A stretch of DNA of 64,000 nt from Sphingobium indicum B90A (GCF_000264945.2 NZ_CP013070.1:2790001-2854000), one strand, 5' to 3'. Positions 30,309 to 39,650 are shown, counted from the stretch's first letter. The notes: generated by a model from the letters alone, not told the origin. Numbers and translations: made by a program.

Positions 30309-30419
30309 GTTGAAAAGCCGTCCCCTGTCACGACTATATTAGCGCGAATGGAGCGACGCTTCAGCCATTCGAAAACGCAATCCATACAACAGCTTCTGTG
30401 ATCGCCCGGCACAGGGACG

Positions 30420-31718
30420 TCAAGCGGAAGCGCGAACCGTCATTTCGTCCAGCATGCCGGCGACGATGTCGAAATAATCCCCCCATGTCGGCGCCCGCCA
30501 CGCCGCGATCCGGGCAAGCTGCGCCGCGCGTTCGGGCGAATCCGCCCTGCTGTACGCCTCTATGGCCCTCAGCCAGCCCAGGCCGTCCAGCGGGTCGAGA
30601 TAATCCGGCGCGTCGCCGCCCACCTCCCGATGCGCGACGATGTCGCTGCAGATCACCGGCACGCCCGCCGACAGCGTCTCGATCACCGGCATGCCATAGC
30701 CTTCCTCGAAGGAGGGCATCAGCATCGCCCGCGCCCCGGCGACCAGCGCGTTCATCTCATTGTCCGGCACGCTGCCCGCCTCGATCACATGGCCGCGCAG
30801 GATTTCCGCCCGCTCCAGCATGTCGACGACATTCTCATTTTCCCAGCCGCGCCGCCCGATCAGCACCAGCACCGGCGCCTGGTCGCCCCATCTCTCCACC
30901 AGCCGCCGCCAGATGTTGAGCAGCAGCAGATGGTTCTTCCGCGGCTCGATGGTCGAGATATAGACGAAATAGGGCCGATCGGGCACGTCATGGCCGCCCG
31001 CCACCACCATGTCGGGCGCGTCGGCGCCGAAATGCGCCACCCGGATCGTCCGCCCCTCCAGCCCGCGCTTGAGATGCGGCGCCAGCGCGTCGATGGTCGC
31101 CTGGCTGTTGCCGATGATGCCGTCGGCATAGCGGTCAATGGTCCGCACCCGCTTCAGATGCTCCTGCGCGCCCTGCGGCCGGGCGAATTCGGGATGGGTC
31201 AGCGGAATGACGTCATGCACCAGCGTCACGAAGCGCGCCCCCTCCGCCCGCAGGATCGCGCCGACCTGATCGGCGTCGTCCAGATGATGGGGCGACACCT
31301 GCAGATAGATGCGCGGCCCCCGCGCCGCGGGCACCGGGCGCGGGCGCAGCGCGATCAGGTGGCGGATCACGGCCGCCTTGCTCTCCCGCTCGTCCACCTG
31401 CTCCACATTGCGCCAGCGCGCCGCGGTGAAGGCCAGGAACTGGCGCACCGCCGCATCCTTCAGCCGCCCGTAATAGCCGCCCGCCGGATGCACGGCGGCG
31501 AAGGCCAGCCGGTCCGGCATCCGCTCCAGCAGTTCGCGGGCATAGGTGAACTCGACCCGGTCGATCCCGGTCGGCGCGGCGTGGAAACTGCGGGAGAGCA
31601 GCCGCGAGATGTCGAGAACGATCTCCGCCGACCGGCTGCCGCCGACGAAGCGCCGGCTTTCCCGCTTGGCGCGCAGCGCCAGCCGCGCGCCGGGGGCCTT
31701 GAAGGGCTTGAGCGCCAT
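30420..31718 (-). CDS. GT4-family glycosyltransferase
   Basis: The 432-residue enzyme has an N-terminal domain beginning EIVLDISRLLSRSFHAAPTGIDR and a C-terminal GT4 donor domain with FVYISTIEPRKNHLLLLNIW and MPSFEEGYGMPVIETLSAGV (EX7E). It is the first gene of the capsule-type group, 111 bp before the KpsC-like gene. It probably adds a sugar to the capsule or its lipid linker. Sugar specificity is unknown. Confidence 0.88.
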   Translation of the reverse strand: MALKPFKAPGARLALRAKRESRRFVGGSRSAEIVLDISRLLSRSFHAAPTGIDRVEFTYARELLERMPDRLAFAAVHPAGGYYGRLKDAAVRQFLAFTAARWRNVEQVDERESKAAVIRHLIALRPRPVPAARGPRIYLQVSPHHLDDADQVGAILRAEGARFVTLVHDVIPLTHPEFARPQGAQEHLKRVRTIDRYADGIIGNSQATIDALAPHLKRGLEGRTIRVAHFGADAPDMVVAGGHDVPDRPYFVYISTIEPRKNHLLLLNIWRRLVERWGDQAPVLVLIGRRGWENENVVDMLERAEILRGHVIEAGSVPDNEMNALVAGARAMLMPSFEEGYGMPVIETLSAGVPVICSDIVAHREVGGDAPDYLDPLDGLGWLRAIEAYSRADSPERAAQLARIAAWRAPTWGDYFDIVAGMLDEMTVRASA

Positions 31719-31748
31719 GTCAGGGCGCTTTCACGACGGTCTGGCGCA

Positions 31749-32189
31749 TCAGAACTGGGCGCAAATCTCTTCGGCCAGCTTCCGCAATTCCTCCGGATCG
31801 GCAAAATCGCCCTGCGCATGGGCGACGAAGCCGCGCGGCTGCCCCTCCCAGCGGGGCACGATATGGAAATGCAGGTGGAACACGGTCTGCCCGGCCGGCG
31901 CGCCGTTGAACTGCGCGACATGGATGCCGTCGGGGTCCAGCGCCCTGCGGGTGGCGTTGGCAACCTTCTTCACTGTCGCCATCACCTGCGCCAGCGCTTC
32001 ATCCTCGACTTCCAATATGTTGCGCGCCTTCGACCATTTGGAAATGACCAGGCTGTGCCCCCTGGACTGCGGCTGGATGTCGAGGAAGGCATATGTATGC
32101 TCGTCCTCATAAAGCCTGGTCGACGGGATTTTCCCTGCCAGGATCAGGGCAAAGACATTGCCCTCGTCATAAGTGCCCTCAAGGCTCAT
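31749..32189 (-). CDS. HIT-family nucleotide hydrolase
   Basis: HIT proteins hydrolyse nucleotide phosphoramidates or diadenosine compounds. The 146-residue protein has FALILAGKIPSTRLYEDEHT near the start and the histidine triad HLHFHIVP at about residues 103-110. The start at 32189 (MSLEGTYDEGN) has GGGGAA 6 nt upstream. The longer reading would run into the family F repeat. It lies between scoB and the glycosyltransferase gene on the same strand. Confidence 0.92.
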   Translation of the reverse strand: MSLEGTYDEGNVFALILAGKIPSTRLYEDEHTYAFLDIQPQSRGHSLVISKWSKARNILEVEDEALAQVMATVKKVANATRRALDPDGIHVAQFNGAPAGQTVFHLHFHIVPRWEGQPRGFVAHAQGDFADPEELRKLAEEICAQF

Positions 32190-32200
32190 CGTGCTTCCCC

Positions 32201-32297
32201 GGAGCGATTTCCATGCGACCGGACTGGATGCCGGCCGGGAAATCGCGGTGAACAAGGACCTGGAGCGGCGATCCGATTCGCTCGGATCTCCGCTCTA
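32201..32297. repeat. Family F repeat copy 2 between scoB and the HIT gene
   Basis: This stretch starts GGAGCGATTTCC and ends GATCTCCGCTCTA. It aligns in reverse orientation with 21511-21617. Its right end, CTA on the + strand, is the TAG stop codon of scoB, which reads leftward. Its left end lies about 12 bp from the HIT gene start, near the ribosome binding site. Confidence 0.7.
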
Positions 32298-32930
32298 AGC
32301 CAGATAATGCGCGCTTGTCTTAGCGGCGACTTCCTCCGCCGTCACGCCCGGAGCAAGTTCGACCAATCTAAACGGGCTGTCATGGTCGGGCCGCTGGAAG
32401 ACGCAAAGGTCGGTGACGATCATGTCGACCGCATTCCTGCCGGTCAGCGGCAGGGTGCAGGCCGGAATGAACTTGGGGCTGCCGTCCTTGGACGTGTGCT
32501 CCATGACGACGATGATCTTCTTGACGCCCGCGACCAGGTCCATCGCGCCGCCCATGCCCTTGATCATCTTGCCGGGGATCATCCAGTTGGCGATGTCGCC
32601 ATTCTCCGAAACCTCCATCGCGCCCAGCACGGTGAGGTCGATATGCCCGCCCCGGATCATGGCGAAGCTGTCCGCGCTGGAGAAATAGCAGCTTTGCGGC
32701 AATTCGCTGATCGTCTGCTTGCCCGCATTGATGAGGTCGGCGTCCTCCTCCCCCTCATAGGGAAAGGGGCCGATGCCCAGCATGCCGTTCTCCGACTGCA
32801 GCGTGACTTCCACGCCTGCCGGAATATGGTTCGCCACCAGCGTCGGAATGCCGATGCCCAGGTTCACGTAGAAGCCGTCCTTCAGTTCCATCGCGGCGCG
32901 GGCGGCCATCTCGTCACGGGTCCAGGGCAT
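32295..32930 (-). CDS. scoB: 3-oxoacid CoA-transferase subunit B
   Basis: This subunit, with subunit A, transfers CoA from succinyl-CoA to acetoacetate or 3-oxoadipate. The 211-residue protein has the catalytic-glutamate segment [20 protein letters not shown] and the [19 protein letters not shown] block. It overlaps the subunit A stop by one base. Substrate (ketone bodies versus 3-oxoadipate) cannot be decided by sequence reading. The stop codon coincides with a repeat end. Confidence 0.93.
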   Translation of the reverse strand: MPWTRDEMAARAAMELKDGFYVNLGIGIPTLVANHIPAGVEVTLQSENGMLGIGPFPYEGEEDADLINAGKQTISELPQSCYFSSADSFAMIRGGHIDLTVLGAMEVSENGDIANWMIPGKMIKGMGGAMDLVAGVKKIIVVMEHTSKDGSPKFIPACTLPLTGRNAVDMIVTDLCVFQRPDHDSPFRLVELAPGVTAEEVAAKTSAHYLA

Positions 32931-33640
32931 TATGCGGCCTCCCTCTGGCGGACGGTGCGGAACTCGATCTTCTTGTCATAGGGCGCGCCCACGATCATGC
33001 GCTTGACGTAGATGCCGGGCAGATGGATCGCATCGGGATCGAGGCTGCCGGTCGGCACCACCTCCTCCACTTCCGCCACGCAGACCTTCGCCGCCGTCGC
33101 CATGGGCTGGTTGAAATTGCGCGCCGTCTTGCGGAAGATGAGGTTGCCGCTCTCGTCGGCCTTCCAGCCCTTGACGATCGCCACATCGGCGAAGATGCCG
33201 CGCTCCAATATATAATCCTGCCCGTCGAAGCTCCTGACCTCCTTGCCCTCGGCCACGGCGGTGCCGACGCCGGTCCTGGTGTAGAAGCCCGGAATGCCCG
33301 CGCCGCCCGCCCGGCAACGCTCCGCCAGCGTGCCCTGGGGGCAGAACTCGACCTCCAGCTCCCCGGCCAGATATTGCCGCTCGAACTCCTTGTTCTCACC
33401 CACATAGCTGGAGATCATCTTCTTCACCTGCCGCGTGCGCAGCAGCTTGCCCAGCCCCTCGCCGTCGATCCCGGCGTTGTTGGAGGCGATGGTCAGATCC
33501 TTCACCCCCGAATCGCGGATCGCATCGATCAGCCTTTCAGGAATGCCGCACAGGCCAAAACCGCCCGCGCACAGATGCATTCCATCGAACAGCAGTCCGT
33601 CCAGCGCCGACGCGGCGTCAGGGTAAAGCTTCTCGACCAT
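32930..33640 (-). CDS. scoA: 3-oxoacid CoA-transferase subunit A
   Basis: The 236-residue protein has the family N-terminal motif [32 protein letters not shown], and [21 protein letters not shown] chose the ATG at 33640 because AAGGAAGGA lies upstream; a reading from 33679 adds 13 residues. It is divergent from a LysR regulator, with an operator-like palindrome between them. Confidence 0.93.
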   Translation of the reverse strand: MVEKLYPDAASALDGLLFDGMHLCAGGFGLCGIPERLIDAIRDSGVKDLTIASNNAGIDGEGLGKLLRTRQVKKMISSYVGENKEFERQYLAGELEVEFCPQGTLAERCRAGGAGIPGFYTRTGVGTAVAEGKEVRSFDGQDYILERGIFADVAIVKGWKADESGNLIFRKTARNFNQPMATAAKVCVAEVEEVVPTGSLDPDAIHLPGIYVKRMIVGAPYDKKIEFRTVRQREAA

Positions 33641-33682
33641 CTGCGTCCTTCCTTTCCCAATCATCGCCGTCTTAGGCACGTT

Positions 33683-33704
33683 AAATCATCAATACTAATG
33701 ATTT
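33683..33704. promoter_or_regulatory. LysR-type operator palindrome between scoA and lysR
   Basis: A perfect inverted repeat AAATCAT-N8-ATGATTT lies in the 87-bp divergent gap. Placement and symmetry are those of a LysR-type activator site controlling both directions. The surrounding DNA is AT-rich compared with the rest of the window, as expected for promoters. Binding has to be inferred. Confidence 0.6.
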
Positions 33705-33727
33705 GTTTTTTGCGTTATGCACAAGCG

Positions 33728-34642
33728 ATGTCTATCAATCGGATTGCTTTCTACCATCTTGAAACGTTGCTCTGGATCGCGCGGCTGGGCACCTTTGCCG
33801 CTGCGGCGGAACGATTGAACACGACGCAACCTGCCATTTCCGCGCGCGTGCGGGAACTGGAAAATCATCTGGGAACCGTGCTTTTCCGACGGGAGGGGCG
33901 GACAATGACCCTGACCCCGGCAGGGCGCGAACTGGTCCGCGAAAGCGAACCGCTCTGGGCGCGATTCCAGGGCGTGTTGATGGGATGCAGCGACATTGCA
34001 GGCGCGACCGGCGTGGTGCGCATCGGCGCGGGCGAGATAGCGGCGGCCAGTTGCCTGCCCGGCTTCGTTGCCGTGCTGAACCGGGATTTGCCCCGCGTCT
34101 CGCTGGACGTGGAGATCGCCCTTACCGCCGACCTGATCCAGCAGCTTATCGCCGGGCGAACCGACATCGCCTTCGCCGCGGGGCGGATCGCCCATCCCAT
34201 GCTGCGCACAGCGCCCATCGGCGATGTCGGCCTGCTGTGGCTGGCCAGCCCCGCCACCGTGGCCGCGATGCGGAAGATACCCGCCGACGCCCCCGACACA
34301 GCGAAAATGCCCATCTGGTCCCTGTCCAGCCTGTCGCCGCTCTATAATATCATGAAGGAGGCGATTGCCGCGTCCGACCTTGGCTGGCGCTCAGTGAACC
34401 TGTGCAACAATATGCGCACGATGATCGACATCGCGCTGGAAGGCGGCGGCATCGGCATTTTCCCGCATCCCATGGTCCGCCAGCATATGGCCGACGGCAC
34501 GCTGGTGCCGATACCGGGCGCCCCGGCCATGCCATCGGTCGAATTCCGGGTCGCGGTGCGCGCGGCGGAGTCCGATCCGCTCGTCCTCACCATTTTCGAC
34601 CGGGCGACAGAACTCGATCTGGGCTCGCCCCCGAAGCTTTAG
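33728..34642 (+). CDS. LysR-family transcriptional regulator
   Basis: The 304-residue protein has an N-terminal winged helix ([35 protein letters not shown]) and a periplasmic-binding-type effector domain. It is divergent from scoAB and is the likely regulator of that operon. I prefer the ATG at 33728. An in-frame ATG at 33698 would start inside the operator-like palindrome. Its stop overlaps the convergent thiG stop (34639-34642). Confidence 0.9.
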   Translation: MSINRIAFYHLETLLWIARLGTFAAAAERLNTTQPAISARVRELENHLGTVLFRREGRTMTLTPAGRELVRESEPLWARFQGVLMGCSDIAGATGVVRIGAGEIAAASCLPGFVAVLNRDLPRVSLDVEIALTADLIQQLIAGRTDIAFAAGRIAHPMLRTAPIGDVGLLWLASPATVAAMRKIPADAPDTAKMPIWSLSSLSPLYNIMKEAIAASDLGWRSVNLCNNMRTMIDIALEGGGIGIFPHPMVRQHMADGTLVPIPGAPAMPSVEFRVAVRAAESDPLVLTIFDRATELDLGSPPKL

Positions 34643-35664
34643 ATCAACCCTGCGAGCGGACTGGACGGGTCGGCATACATGCGCTTGCCCATCCGCCCGG
34701 CGCGATAGGCCATGCGCCCGGCCTCGACCCCCGCCTTCATCGCCGCGGCCATCAGCACCGGGTTCTTCGCCTCGGCAATGGCGGTGTTCATGAGGACGCC
34801 GGTGCAGCCCAGTTCCATCGCCTCCGCCGCCTCCGATGCCGTGCCCACGCCCGCATCAACCAGCACCGGCAGCCTGGTCCCCTCCACGATCAGCCTTATC
34901 GTCACGCGGTTCTGGATGCCCAGCCCCGACCCGATCGGCGCGCCCAGCGGCATGATCGCCACCGCGCCCGCATTCTCCAGCCGCTTGGCCGCGATCGGGT
35001 CGTCCACGCAGTAGACCATGGGCTTGAAGCCCTCCTTGGCGAGAATCTCCGTCGCCCGCAGCGTTTCGACCATGTCGGGATAGAGCGTCCGCGCCTCGCC
35101 CAGCACTTCCAGCTTCACCAGATCCCAGCCGCCCGCCTCCCGCGCCAGCCGCAGCGTGCGGATCGCTTCCTCGCCGGTATAGCAGCCCGCCGTATTGGGC
35201 AGATAAGTGATCTTCTTCGGGTCAATGAAGTCGGTGAGCATCGGCGCCTTGGGGTCCGACACATTGACGCGCCGCACCGCCACGGTGACGATTTCCGCCC
35301 CCGAAGCCGCGACCGCCGCCGCATTCTGCTCGAAATCCTTGTATTTCCCCGTGCCGACGATCAGCCGCGAGCGAAAAGTCTTGCCCGCCACCGTCCAGCT
35401 ATCCGCATCCGTCACCAGGACGTCGCCGTCCCCCGCGACCGGATGGTCGCCGCCGCCCACGAAATGCACGATCTCCAGCTCGTCGCCATCCTCGACGCGC
35501 ACCTGCGCCAGGGTGGAGCGCGGCACCACCGCCAGATTGCGTTCCACCGCCACCTTCTCCGGCGCGAAGCCCAGTTCGCTCGCCAGTTCCGCCAGCGTCA
35601 TGCCGGCCCGGACGCGGCGATGCTCACCGTTGATTTGGATCGATACGGTTCCGTCGACGTGCAA
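34639..35664 (-). CDS. thiG: ThiS-ThiG fusion (sulfur carrier plus thiazole synthase)
   Basis: ThiG makes the thiazole phosphate of thiamine from DXP, dehydroglycine and sulfur carried by ThiS. Residues about 1-65 are ThiS-like ([20 protein letters not shown], ending in VHFVGGGD). Residues about 80-341 are ThiG ([53 protein letters not shown]). ThiS normally works with a free C-terminal Gly-Gly; here it is internal. The start appears to be TTG with AGGAC upstream. Confidence 0.9.
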   Translation of the reverse strand: MHVDGTVSIQINGEHRRVRAGMTLAELASELGFAPEKVAVERNLAVVPRSTLAQVRVEDGDELEIVHFVGGGDHPVAGDGDVLVTDADSWTVAGKTFRSRLIVGTGKYKDFEQNAAAVAASGAEIVTVAVRRVNVSDPKAPMLTDFIDPKKITYLPNTAGCYTGEEAIRTLRLAREAGGWDLVKLEVLGEARTLYPDMVETLRATEILAKEGFKPMVYCVDDPIAAKRLENAGAVAIMPLGAPIGSGLGIQNRVTIRLIVEGTRLPVLVDAGVGTASEAAEAMELGCTGVLMNTAIAEAKNPVLMAAAMKAGVEAGRMAYRAGRMGKRMYADPSSPLAGLI

Positions 35665-35775
35665 TGCTCTGTCCTGTCAAATAACGTGTCTCGACTTGGC
35701 GCGACACGAAGGGCTAAAGATCACGGCGCATATAGGGGCGGACACGCCCCGGTCGCAACCTAAAGGGGGACTGCC

Positions 35776-36216
35776 ATGGCCGAGGCGCGCAAAATCTATG
35801 TGTTGAACGGTCCCAACATCAACATGCTGGGCACGCGCGAGCCGGAAATCTACGGCTATGACACGCTGGACGACATTGCCGAGCGGATGGAGGACGCCGC
35901 CAACCGCGCCCATGTGGAGATCGATTTCCGCCAGTCCAACCATGAAGGCCATCTGGTCGACTGGCTGCAGGAGGCGCATGCGGAGGGCGCGCACGCCGTC
36001 ATCCTCAACGCCGCCGGCCTCACCCACAGCTCCATCGCGCTGCACGACGCGATCAAGGCCATCGCAGTCCCGGTGATAGAGGTCCACCTCTCCAACCCCC
36101 ACCGGCGCGAGGAATTCCGCCACAGAAGCTATGTCGGCATGGCGGCGAAGGGGACCATCGCGGGCTTCGGCGCCCTGTCCTACATGCTCGCGCTGGAGGC
36201 GGCGCTCGAACTGTAG
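35776..36216 (+). CDS. aroQ: 3-dehydroquinate dehydratase, type II
   Basis: AroQ dehydrates 3-dehydroquinate in the shikimate pathway. The 146-residue protein has the N-terminal VLNGPNINMLGTREPEIYG with the catalytic tyrosine region, NAAGLTHSSIALHDAI, and VIEVHLSNPHRREEFRH with the catalytic histidine. AAGGGGG lies 7 nt before the ATG. accB and accC follow on the same strand. Confidence 0.97.
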   Translation: MAEARKIYVLNGPNINMLGTREPEIYGYDTLDDIAERMEDAANRAHVEIDFRQSNHEGHLVDWLQEAHAEGAHAVILNAAGLTHSSIALHDAIKAIAVPVIEVHLSNPHRREEFRHRSYVGMAAKGTIAGFGALSYMLALEAALEL

Positions 36217-36300
36217 CTCGACGCACATAAGTTGCGCTCCGGCGCAAATGCGCATAGGCGCGGGCATCGGAACACGAAATTCACCGTCCAGGGACTGAAA

Positions 36301-36786
36301 ATGAACGACAAGGCTGAAAAGGGCGCAATGCAGGTGGACGTACAATTGGTGCGCGATCTCGCCGCGCTGCTCGACGACACCAACCTGACGGAAATCGAGG
36401 TGGAGGACGGCGACCGCAAGATACGCGTCGCGCGCAAGGTGGGCGGCGGCGCCGTCACCTATGCGCCCCCGCCCGTCGCCGCCGCTCCGGTCGCCACGGC
36501 CGCGCCGGCCGCCGCCCCAGCTCCGGCCGAAGCCGCCGCCCCGGCCGTGGCCGCCAACGCCATCCGCTCGCCCATCGTGGGCACCGCCTATCTCGCCGCC
36601 GAACCGGGCGCTGCGCCCTATGCCGCCGTCGGTTCGACCGTGAAGGCGGGCGACACCGTGCTGATCGTCGAAGCCATGAAGGTCATGAACGCCATCACCG
36701 CGCCCCATGCCGGCACGGTCAAGGCCGTGCTGGTCGATAACGGCCAGCCGGTCGAATATGACCAGCCGCTGATCGTCATCGAATAA
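36301..36786 (+). CDS. accB: Acetyl-CoA carboxylase biotin carboxyl carrier protein
   Basis: AccB carries the biotin of acetyl-CoA carboxylase in fatty acid synthesis. The 161-residue protein has an N-terminal helix-rich part, an Ala/Pro-rich linker (about residues 55-85) and a biotinyl domain with the target lysine in [10 protein letters not shown]. It begins 84 bp after aroQ and ends 13 bp before accC. I used the ATG at 36301, not the upstream in-frame codon at 36232. Confidence 0.97.
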   Translation: MNDKAEKGAMQVDVQLVRDLAALLDDTNLTEIEVEDGDRKIRVARKVGGGAVTYAPPPVAAAPVATAAPAAAPAPAEAAAPAVAANAIRSPIVGTAYLAAEPGAAPYAAVGSTVKAGDTVLIVEAMKVMNAITAPHAGTVKAVLVDNGQPVEYDQPLIVIE

Positions 36787-36799
36787 GGCCGCGCAACCC

Positions 36800-38152
36800 A
36801 TGGCCATCGAAAAGCTGCTGATCGCGAACCGGGGCGAGATCGCGCTCCGCATCCACCGCGCCTGCCATGAAATGGGCATCAAGACGGTGGCGGTCCATTC
36901 CACCGCCGACGCCGACGCCATGCATGTGCGCCTGGCCGACGAGGCGATCTGCATCGGGCCTCCCGCGGCCAAGGACAGCTATCTCAACATCGCCGCGATC
37001 ATCTCCGCCGCCGAAATCTCCGGCGCGGACGCGATCCATCCGGGCTATGGCTTCCTGTCGGAAAACGCCCAGTTCGCGGAGATCGTGGAGGCACACAACC
37101 TCGCCTTCGTGGGGCCGAAGCCCGAACATATCCGCATCATGGGCGACAAGGTGGAGGCGAAGCGCACCGCCGGCGCGCTCGGCCTGCCGCTGGTTCCCGG
37201 CTCCGACGGCGCGATTTCCGACATCGCGGAAGCGAAGGAAATCGCCGCCAGGATCGGCTATCCCGTCCTCATCAAGGCGGCTTCGGGCGGCGGCGGGCGC
37301 GGCATGAAGGTCGTGCCCAGCGAAGACCAGCTCGAAACGCTGATGAAGCAGGCGGGCAGCGAGGCGAAGGCCGCCTTCGGCGACGACACCGTCTATATGG
37401 AAAAATATCTGGGCAATCCCCGGCATATTGAATTCCAGGTCTTCGGCGACGGCAACGGCAACGCCATTCACCTGGGCGAGCGGGACTGCTCGCTCCAGCG
37501 CCGCCACCAGAAGGTGCTGGAGGAAGCCCCCTCCCCCGTCCTCTCCGCCGCCGAGCGCGACCGGATGGGTGAAGTGGTGCGCAAGGCGATGGCCGACATG
37601 GGCTATCGCGGCGCGGGCACCATCGAATTCCTGTGGGAAGACGGCGAATTCTACTTCATCGAGATGAACACCCGCCTGCAGGTGGAGCATCCGGTGACGG
37701 AGATGATCACCGGCGTCGATCTCGTCCGCGAACAGATCCGCGTGGCGGAGGGCAAGCCGCTCTCGGTCGAGCAGGAAGACCTGCGCTTCACCGGCCACGC
37801 CATCGAATGCCGCATCAATGCGGAGGATCCCCGGACCTTCGCGCCATCGCCGGGCACCGTCACCAGCTATCATGTGCCGGGCGGCATGCACGTCCGCGTC
37901 GATAGCGGGCTGTACCAGGGCTATAAGGTGCCGCCCTATTATGACAGCATGATCGGCAAGCTGATCGTCTATGGCCGCACCCGCGAAGGCGCGATCATGC
38001 GCCTGCGCCGCGCGCTGGAGGAATATGTGATCGAGGGCATGAAGACCACGATCCCGCTCCACCAGAAGCTGCTGACCGACCCGGACTTCCTCAACGGCGA
38101 CTATACGATCAAGTGGCTGGAGGATTGGTTGGCGAAGGACGAGCAGGCGTGA
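36800..38152 (+). CDS. accC: Acetyl-CoA carboxylase, biotin carboxylase subunit
   Basis: AccC carboxylates biotin on AccB with ATP and bicarbonate. The 450-residue protein has [20 protein letters not shown] at the start, the ATP-grasp glycine loop [10 protein letters not shown], and [14 protein letters not shown] with the catalytic arginine and glutamate. Length is normal. It follows accB directly and overlaps arsC by 4 bp. Confidence 0.98.
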   Translation: MAIEKLLIANRGEIALRIHRACHEMGIKTVAVHSTADADAMHVRLADEAICIGPPAAKDSYLNIAAIISAAEISGADAIHPGYGFLSENAQFAEIVEAHNLAFVGPKPEHIRIMGDKVEAKRTAGALGLPLVPGSDGAISDIAEAKEIAARIGYPVLIKAASGGGGRGMKVVPSEDQLETLMKQAGSEAKAAFGDDTVYMEKYLGNPRHIEFQVFGDGNGNAIHLGERDCSLQRRHQKVLEEAPSPVLSAAERDRMGEVVRKAMADMGYRGAGTIEFLWEDGEFYFIEMNTRLQVEHPVTEMITGVDLVREQIRVAEGKPLSVEQEDLRFTGHAIECRINAEDPRTFAPSPGTVTSYHVPGGMHVRVDSGLYQGYKVPPYYDSMIGKLIVYGRTREGAIMRLRRALEEYVIEGMKTTIPLHQKLLTDPDFLNGDYTIKWLEDWLAKDEQA

Positions 38153-38493
38153 AGGCCACCATCTGGCACAACCCCCGCTGCTCGAAATCGAGGGCCGCGC
38201 TGGCGATCCTTGAAGCCGCGCCGGGGGTTGAGGTGGATGTCGTCGAATATTTGAAGACCCCGCCCAGCCGCGCCGAGATCGAGGCGGTGCTGAAAAAGGC
38301 GGGGGTTCGCCCGTCGGAGGCTGTCCGCAGGGGCGAGGGCGTGGTGAAGGAAATCGGCCTCGACCTATCGGACGACAAGGCGGTCCTCGACGCGATGGCG
38401 CAGCACCCCATCCTGATCGAACGCGCCATCGTCATCACGAACAAAGGCGCCGTCATCGCCCGCCCCCCGGAACGGGCCAGCGAAGTTCTCTAA
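38149..38493 (+). CDS. arsC: ArsC-family arsenate reductase-like protein
   Basis: The 114-residue thioredoxin-fold protein has the redox cysteine C11 in HNPRCSKSR and the ArsC arginines in the C-terminal part ([20 protein letters not shown]). Family members reduce arsenate using glutathione/glutaredoxin, but many chromosomal copies have no proven role. The GTG start at 38149 overlaps the accC stop in GTGA, so it is coupled to fatty acid synthesis genes. No arsenic resistance genes are nearby. Confidence 0.9.
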   Translation: MKATIWHNPRCSKSRAALAILEAAPGVEVDVVEYLKTPPSRAEIEAVLKKAGVRPSEAVRRGEGVVKEIGLDLSDDKAVLDAMAQHPILIERAIVITNKGAVIARPPERASEVL

Positions 38494-38505
38494 CCCCACC
38501 CCGTT

Positions 38506-38537
38506 CGTCACCCCGGGGCTTGACCCGGGGTCCCGCT
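38506..38537 (+). repeat. REP arm (family R1) upstream of the GIY-YIG gene
   Basis: CGTCACCCCGGGGCTTGACC continues to GTCCCGCT and is the left arm of a palindrome whose complement lies at 38860-38890. The same hairpin forms the core of the elements at 21278-21497 and 42435-42658, where the arms are only about 30 bp apart. Confidence 0.8.
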
Positions 38538-38554
38538 TCTTCAATGCACAATGC

Positions 38555-38854
38555 ATGGAGCGAAAAGAAAAAGGCGGCTGGGTCTACATCATGTCCGACC
38601 GCTATCGCGGCACGATATATGTGGGCGTAACCTCAGACCTGCCCGCTCGCATCCACCAACACCGCTCCGGCAACGGTTCCGACTTCTGCGCAAGATATGG
38701 CCTGAACCGCCTCGTCTGGGCTGAGCGGAGCGACGACATCACACGCTGCATAGAACATGAAAAACGCGTCAAGCGCTGGCGCCGGGAATGGAAGTTCGAC
38801 CTGATCGAACGCGCCAATCCCGACTGGCAGGACCTGTTCCACCTGCTCGCCTGA
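38555..38854 (+). CDS. Small GIY-YIG nuclease-family protein
   Basis: The 99-residue protein is a single GIY-YIG domain: GWVYIMSDRYRGTIYVGVTS supplies the GIY and YIG strands, the catalytic arginine is in LPARIHQHRSG, and a glutamate-rich helix IEHEKRVKRWRREWK follows. Related small proteins are YhbQ/UPF0213-like, with nuclease activity reported for some family members. The gene exactly fills the space between two inverted REP arms, starting 18 bp after one and ending 6 bp before the other. A role in spreading that repeat is an inference. Confidence 0.85.
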   Translation: MERKEKGGWVYIMSDRYRGTIYVGVTSDLPARIHQHRSGNGSDFCARYGLNRLVWAERSDDITRCIEHEKRVKRWRREWKFDLIERANPDWQDLFHLLA

Positions 38855-38859
38855 AAGAC

Positions 38860-38890
38860 AGCGGGACCCCGGGTCAAGCCCGGGGTGACG
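38860..38890 (-). repeat. REP arm (family R1) downstream of the GIY-YIG gene
   Basis: AGCGGGACCCCGGGTCAAGC continues to GGGGTGACG and is the inverted complement of 38506-38537, with very few differences. With that arm it encloses the GIY-YIG gene. Confidence 0.8.
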
Positions 38891-38945
38891 ACGGCGGCGG
38901 CGCTGTGAAAGGTGGTTCCCGACCGGCCGTTATCCAAGAGGAGGC

Positions 38946-39182
38946 ATGATGAAGAATGTCAGTCACCGCTCTCCCGTCATCGGGCGCATATATGGCTGCG
39001 GTATAGCGGCCATATTGGGTTTTCTCGCTTACAACCTGATGAATTTCCGTATTTCCCACTGCAACAGTGAAGAATGCATCCATGAAATAGCTACCGGCCG
39101 CATACTGGTGGTGGCGGCTGCAATCGTCCTCACCGCGAGCGCAGCAGGATTTATCATTAACAGGCTTCAGCGAAGGCCTTAA
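38946..39182 (+). CDS. Small membrane protein of unknown function
   Basis: The 78-residue protein has two hydrophobic segments (about residues 12-31, IGRIYGCGIAAILGFLAYNL, and 51-70, RILVVAAAIVLTASAAGFII), with two cysteines in the loop between them (HCNSEECIHE). AAGAGGAGG before the ATG pair at 38946/38949 is a strong ribosome binding site. I recognise no family. The loop cysteines could form a disulfide in the periplasm. Confidence 0.65.
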   Translation: MMKNVSHRSPVIGRIYGCGIAAILGFLAYNLMNFRISHCNSEECIHEIATGRILVVAAAIVLTASAAGFIINRLQRRP

Positions 39183-39217
39183 TGACCACGATCGTCGTTC
39201 CCAGGCCCTCGCCTTTT

Positions 39218-39248
39218 CGTCACCCCGGGCTTGACCCGGGGTCCCGCT
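39218..39248 (+). repeat. Solitary REP arm (family R1)
   Basis: CGTCACCCCGGGCTTGACCC continues to GTCCCGCT, the same arm as at 38506-38537, without a partner nearby. It lies in the 468-bp gap between the small membrane protein gene and polA. Confidence 0.75.
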
Positions 39249-39351
39249 GTTTTGATGAATCACATCCGACTGAAAAAAGAGGCCCCAAGGTCAGCCCCCA
39301 GCTAGATCGCAACTTGCTCCCCAATCCTGAACGACAAGCCGACAATCACGC

Positions 39352-39384
39352 GTCACCCAAAAACCACGGGTCACGCAAAAAACA
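39352..39384 (+). other. Two phased direct repeats upstream of polA
   Basis: GTCACCCAAAAACCA (39352-39366) and GTCACGCAAAAAACA (39370-39384) are 12/15 identical and lie 18 bp apart in a G-poor, C/A-rich stretch (about 39320-39450). The rest of the 39183-39650 gap shows no convincing gene. The pair could be a binding site for a regulator of polA, or chance. Confidence 0.35.
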
Positions 39385-39650
39385 TCCTATTTCTCCAACA
39401 CGCCCCAATTCAGCCTGTCCTACACCACCCCAACCAGCTTATCCCGCCCGCCTCTTTGAAATGTCCGATGCATTCCGCTTCACGCCTACGCGCGCCCGGG
39501 CACGCGCGCGCATATGCTGTGAACTTCGGGCCGAAAATGGCCGGTTTCTGCCCTTTTTGCCGCTTCATCCCGGCCGCGAGCCGGCAACACGCCTCCTACA
39601 CCGACAAGCCCACTGGAGGCCCGCGCCCTAACCCGCTATCCCCTGCCTCC

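Noticed and set aside
32190..32255. N-terminal extension of the HIT gene
   Set aside because: The extra codons lie in a dispersed repeat, and the ATG at 32189 has a ribosome binding site and gives the family start.
33023..33727. Long in-frame extension upstream of the LysR gene
   Set aside because: It overlaps scoA antisense and passes through the promoter region; the HTH domain starts just after 33728.
39182..39631. Open frame of 149 codons before polA
   Set aside because: Its early peptide FRHPGLDPGSR is the translation of the REP arm, a known source of false genes, and the rest is Pro/Arg-rich without family features.
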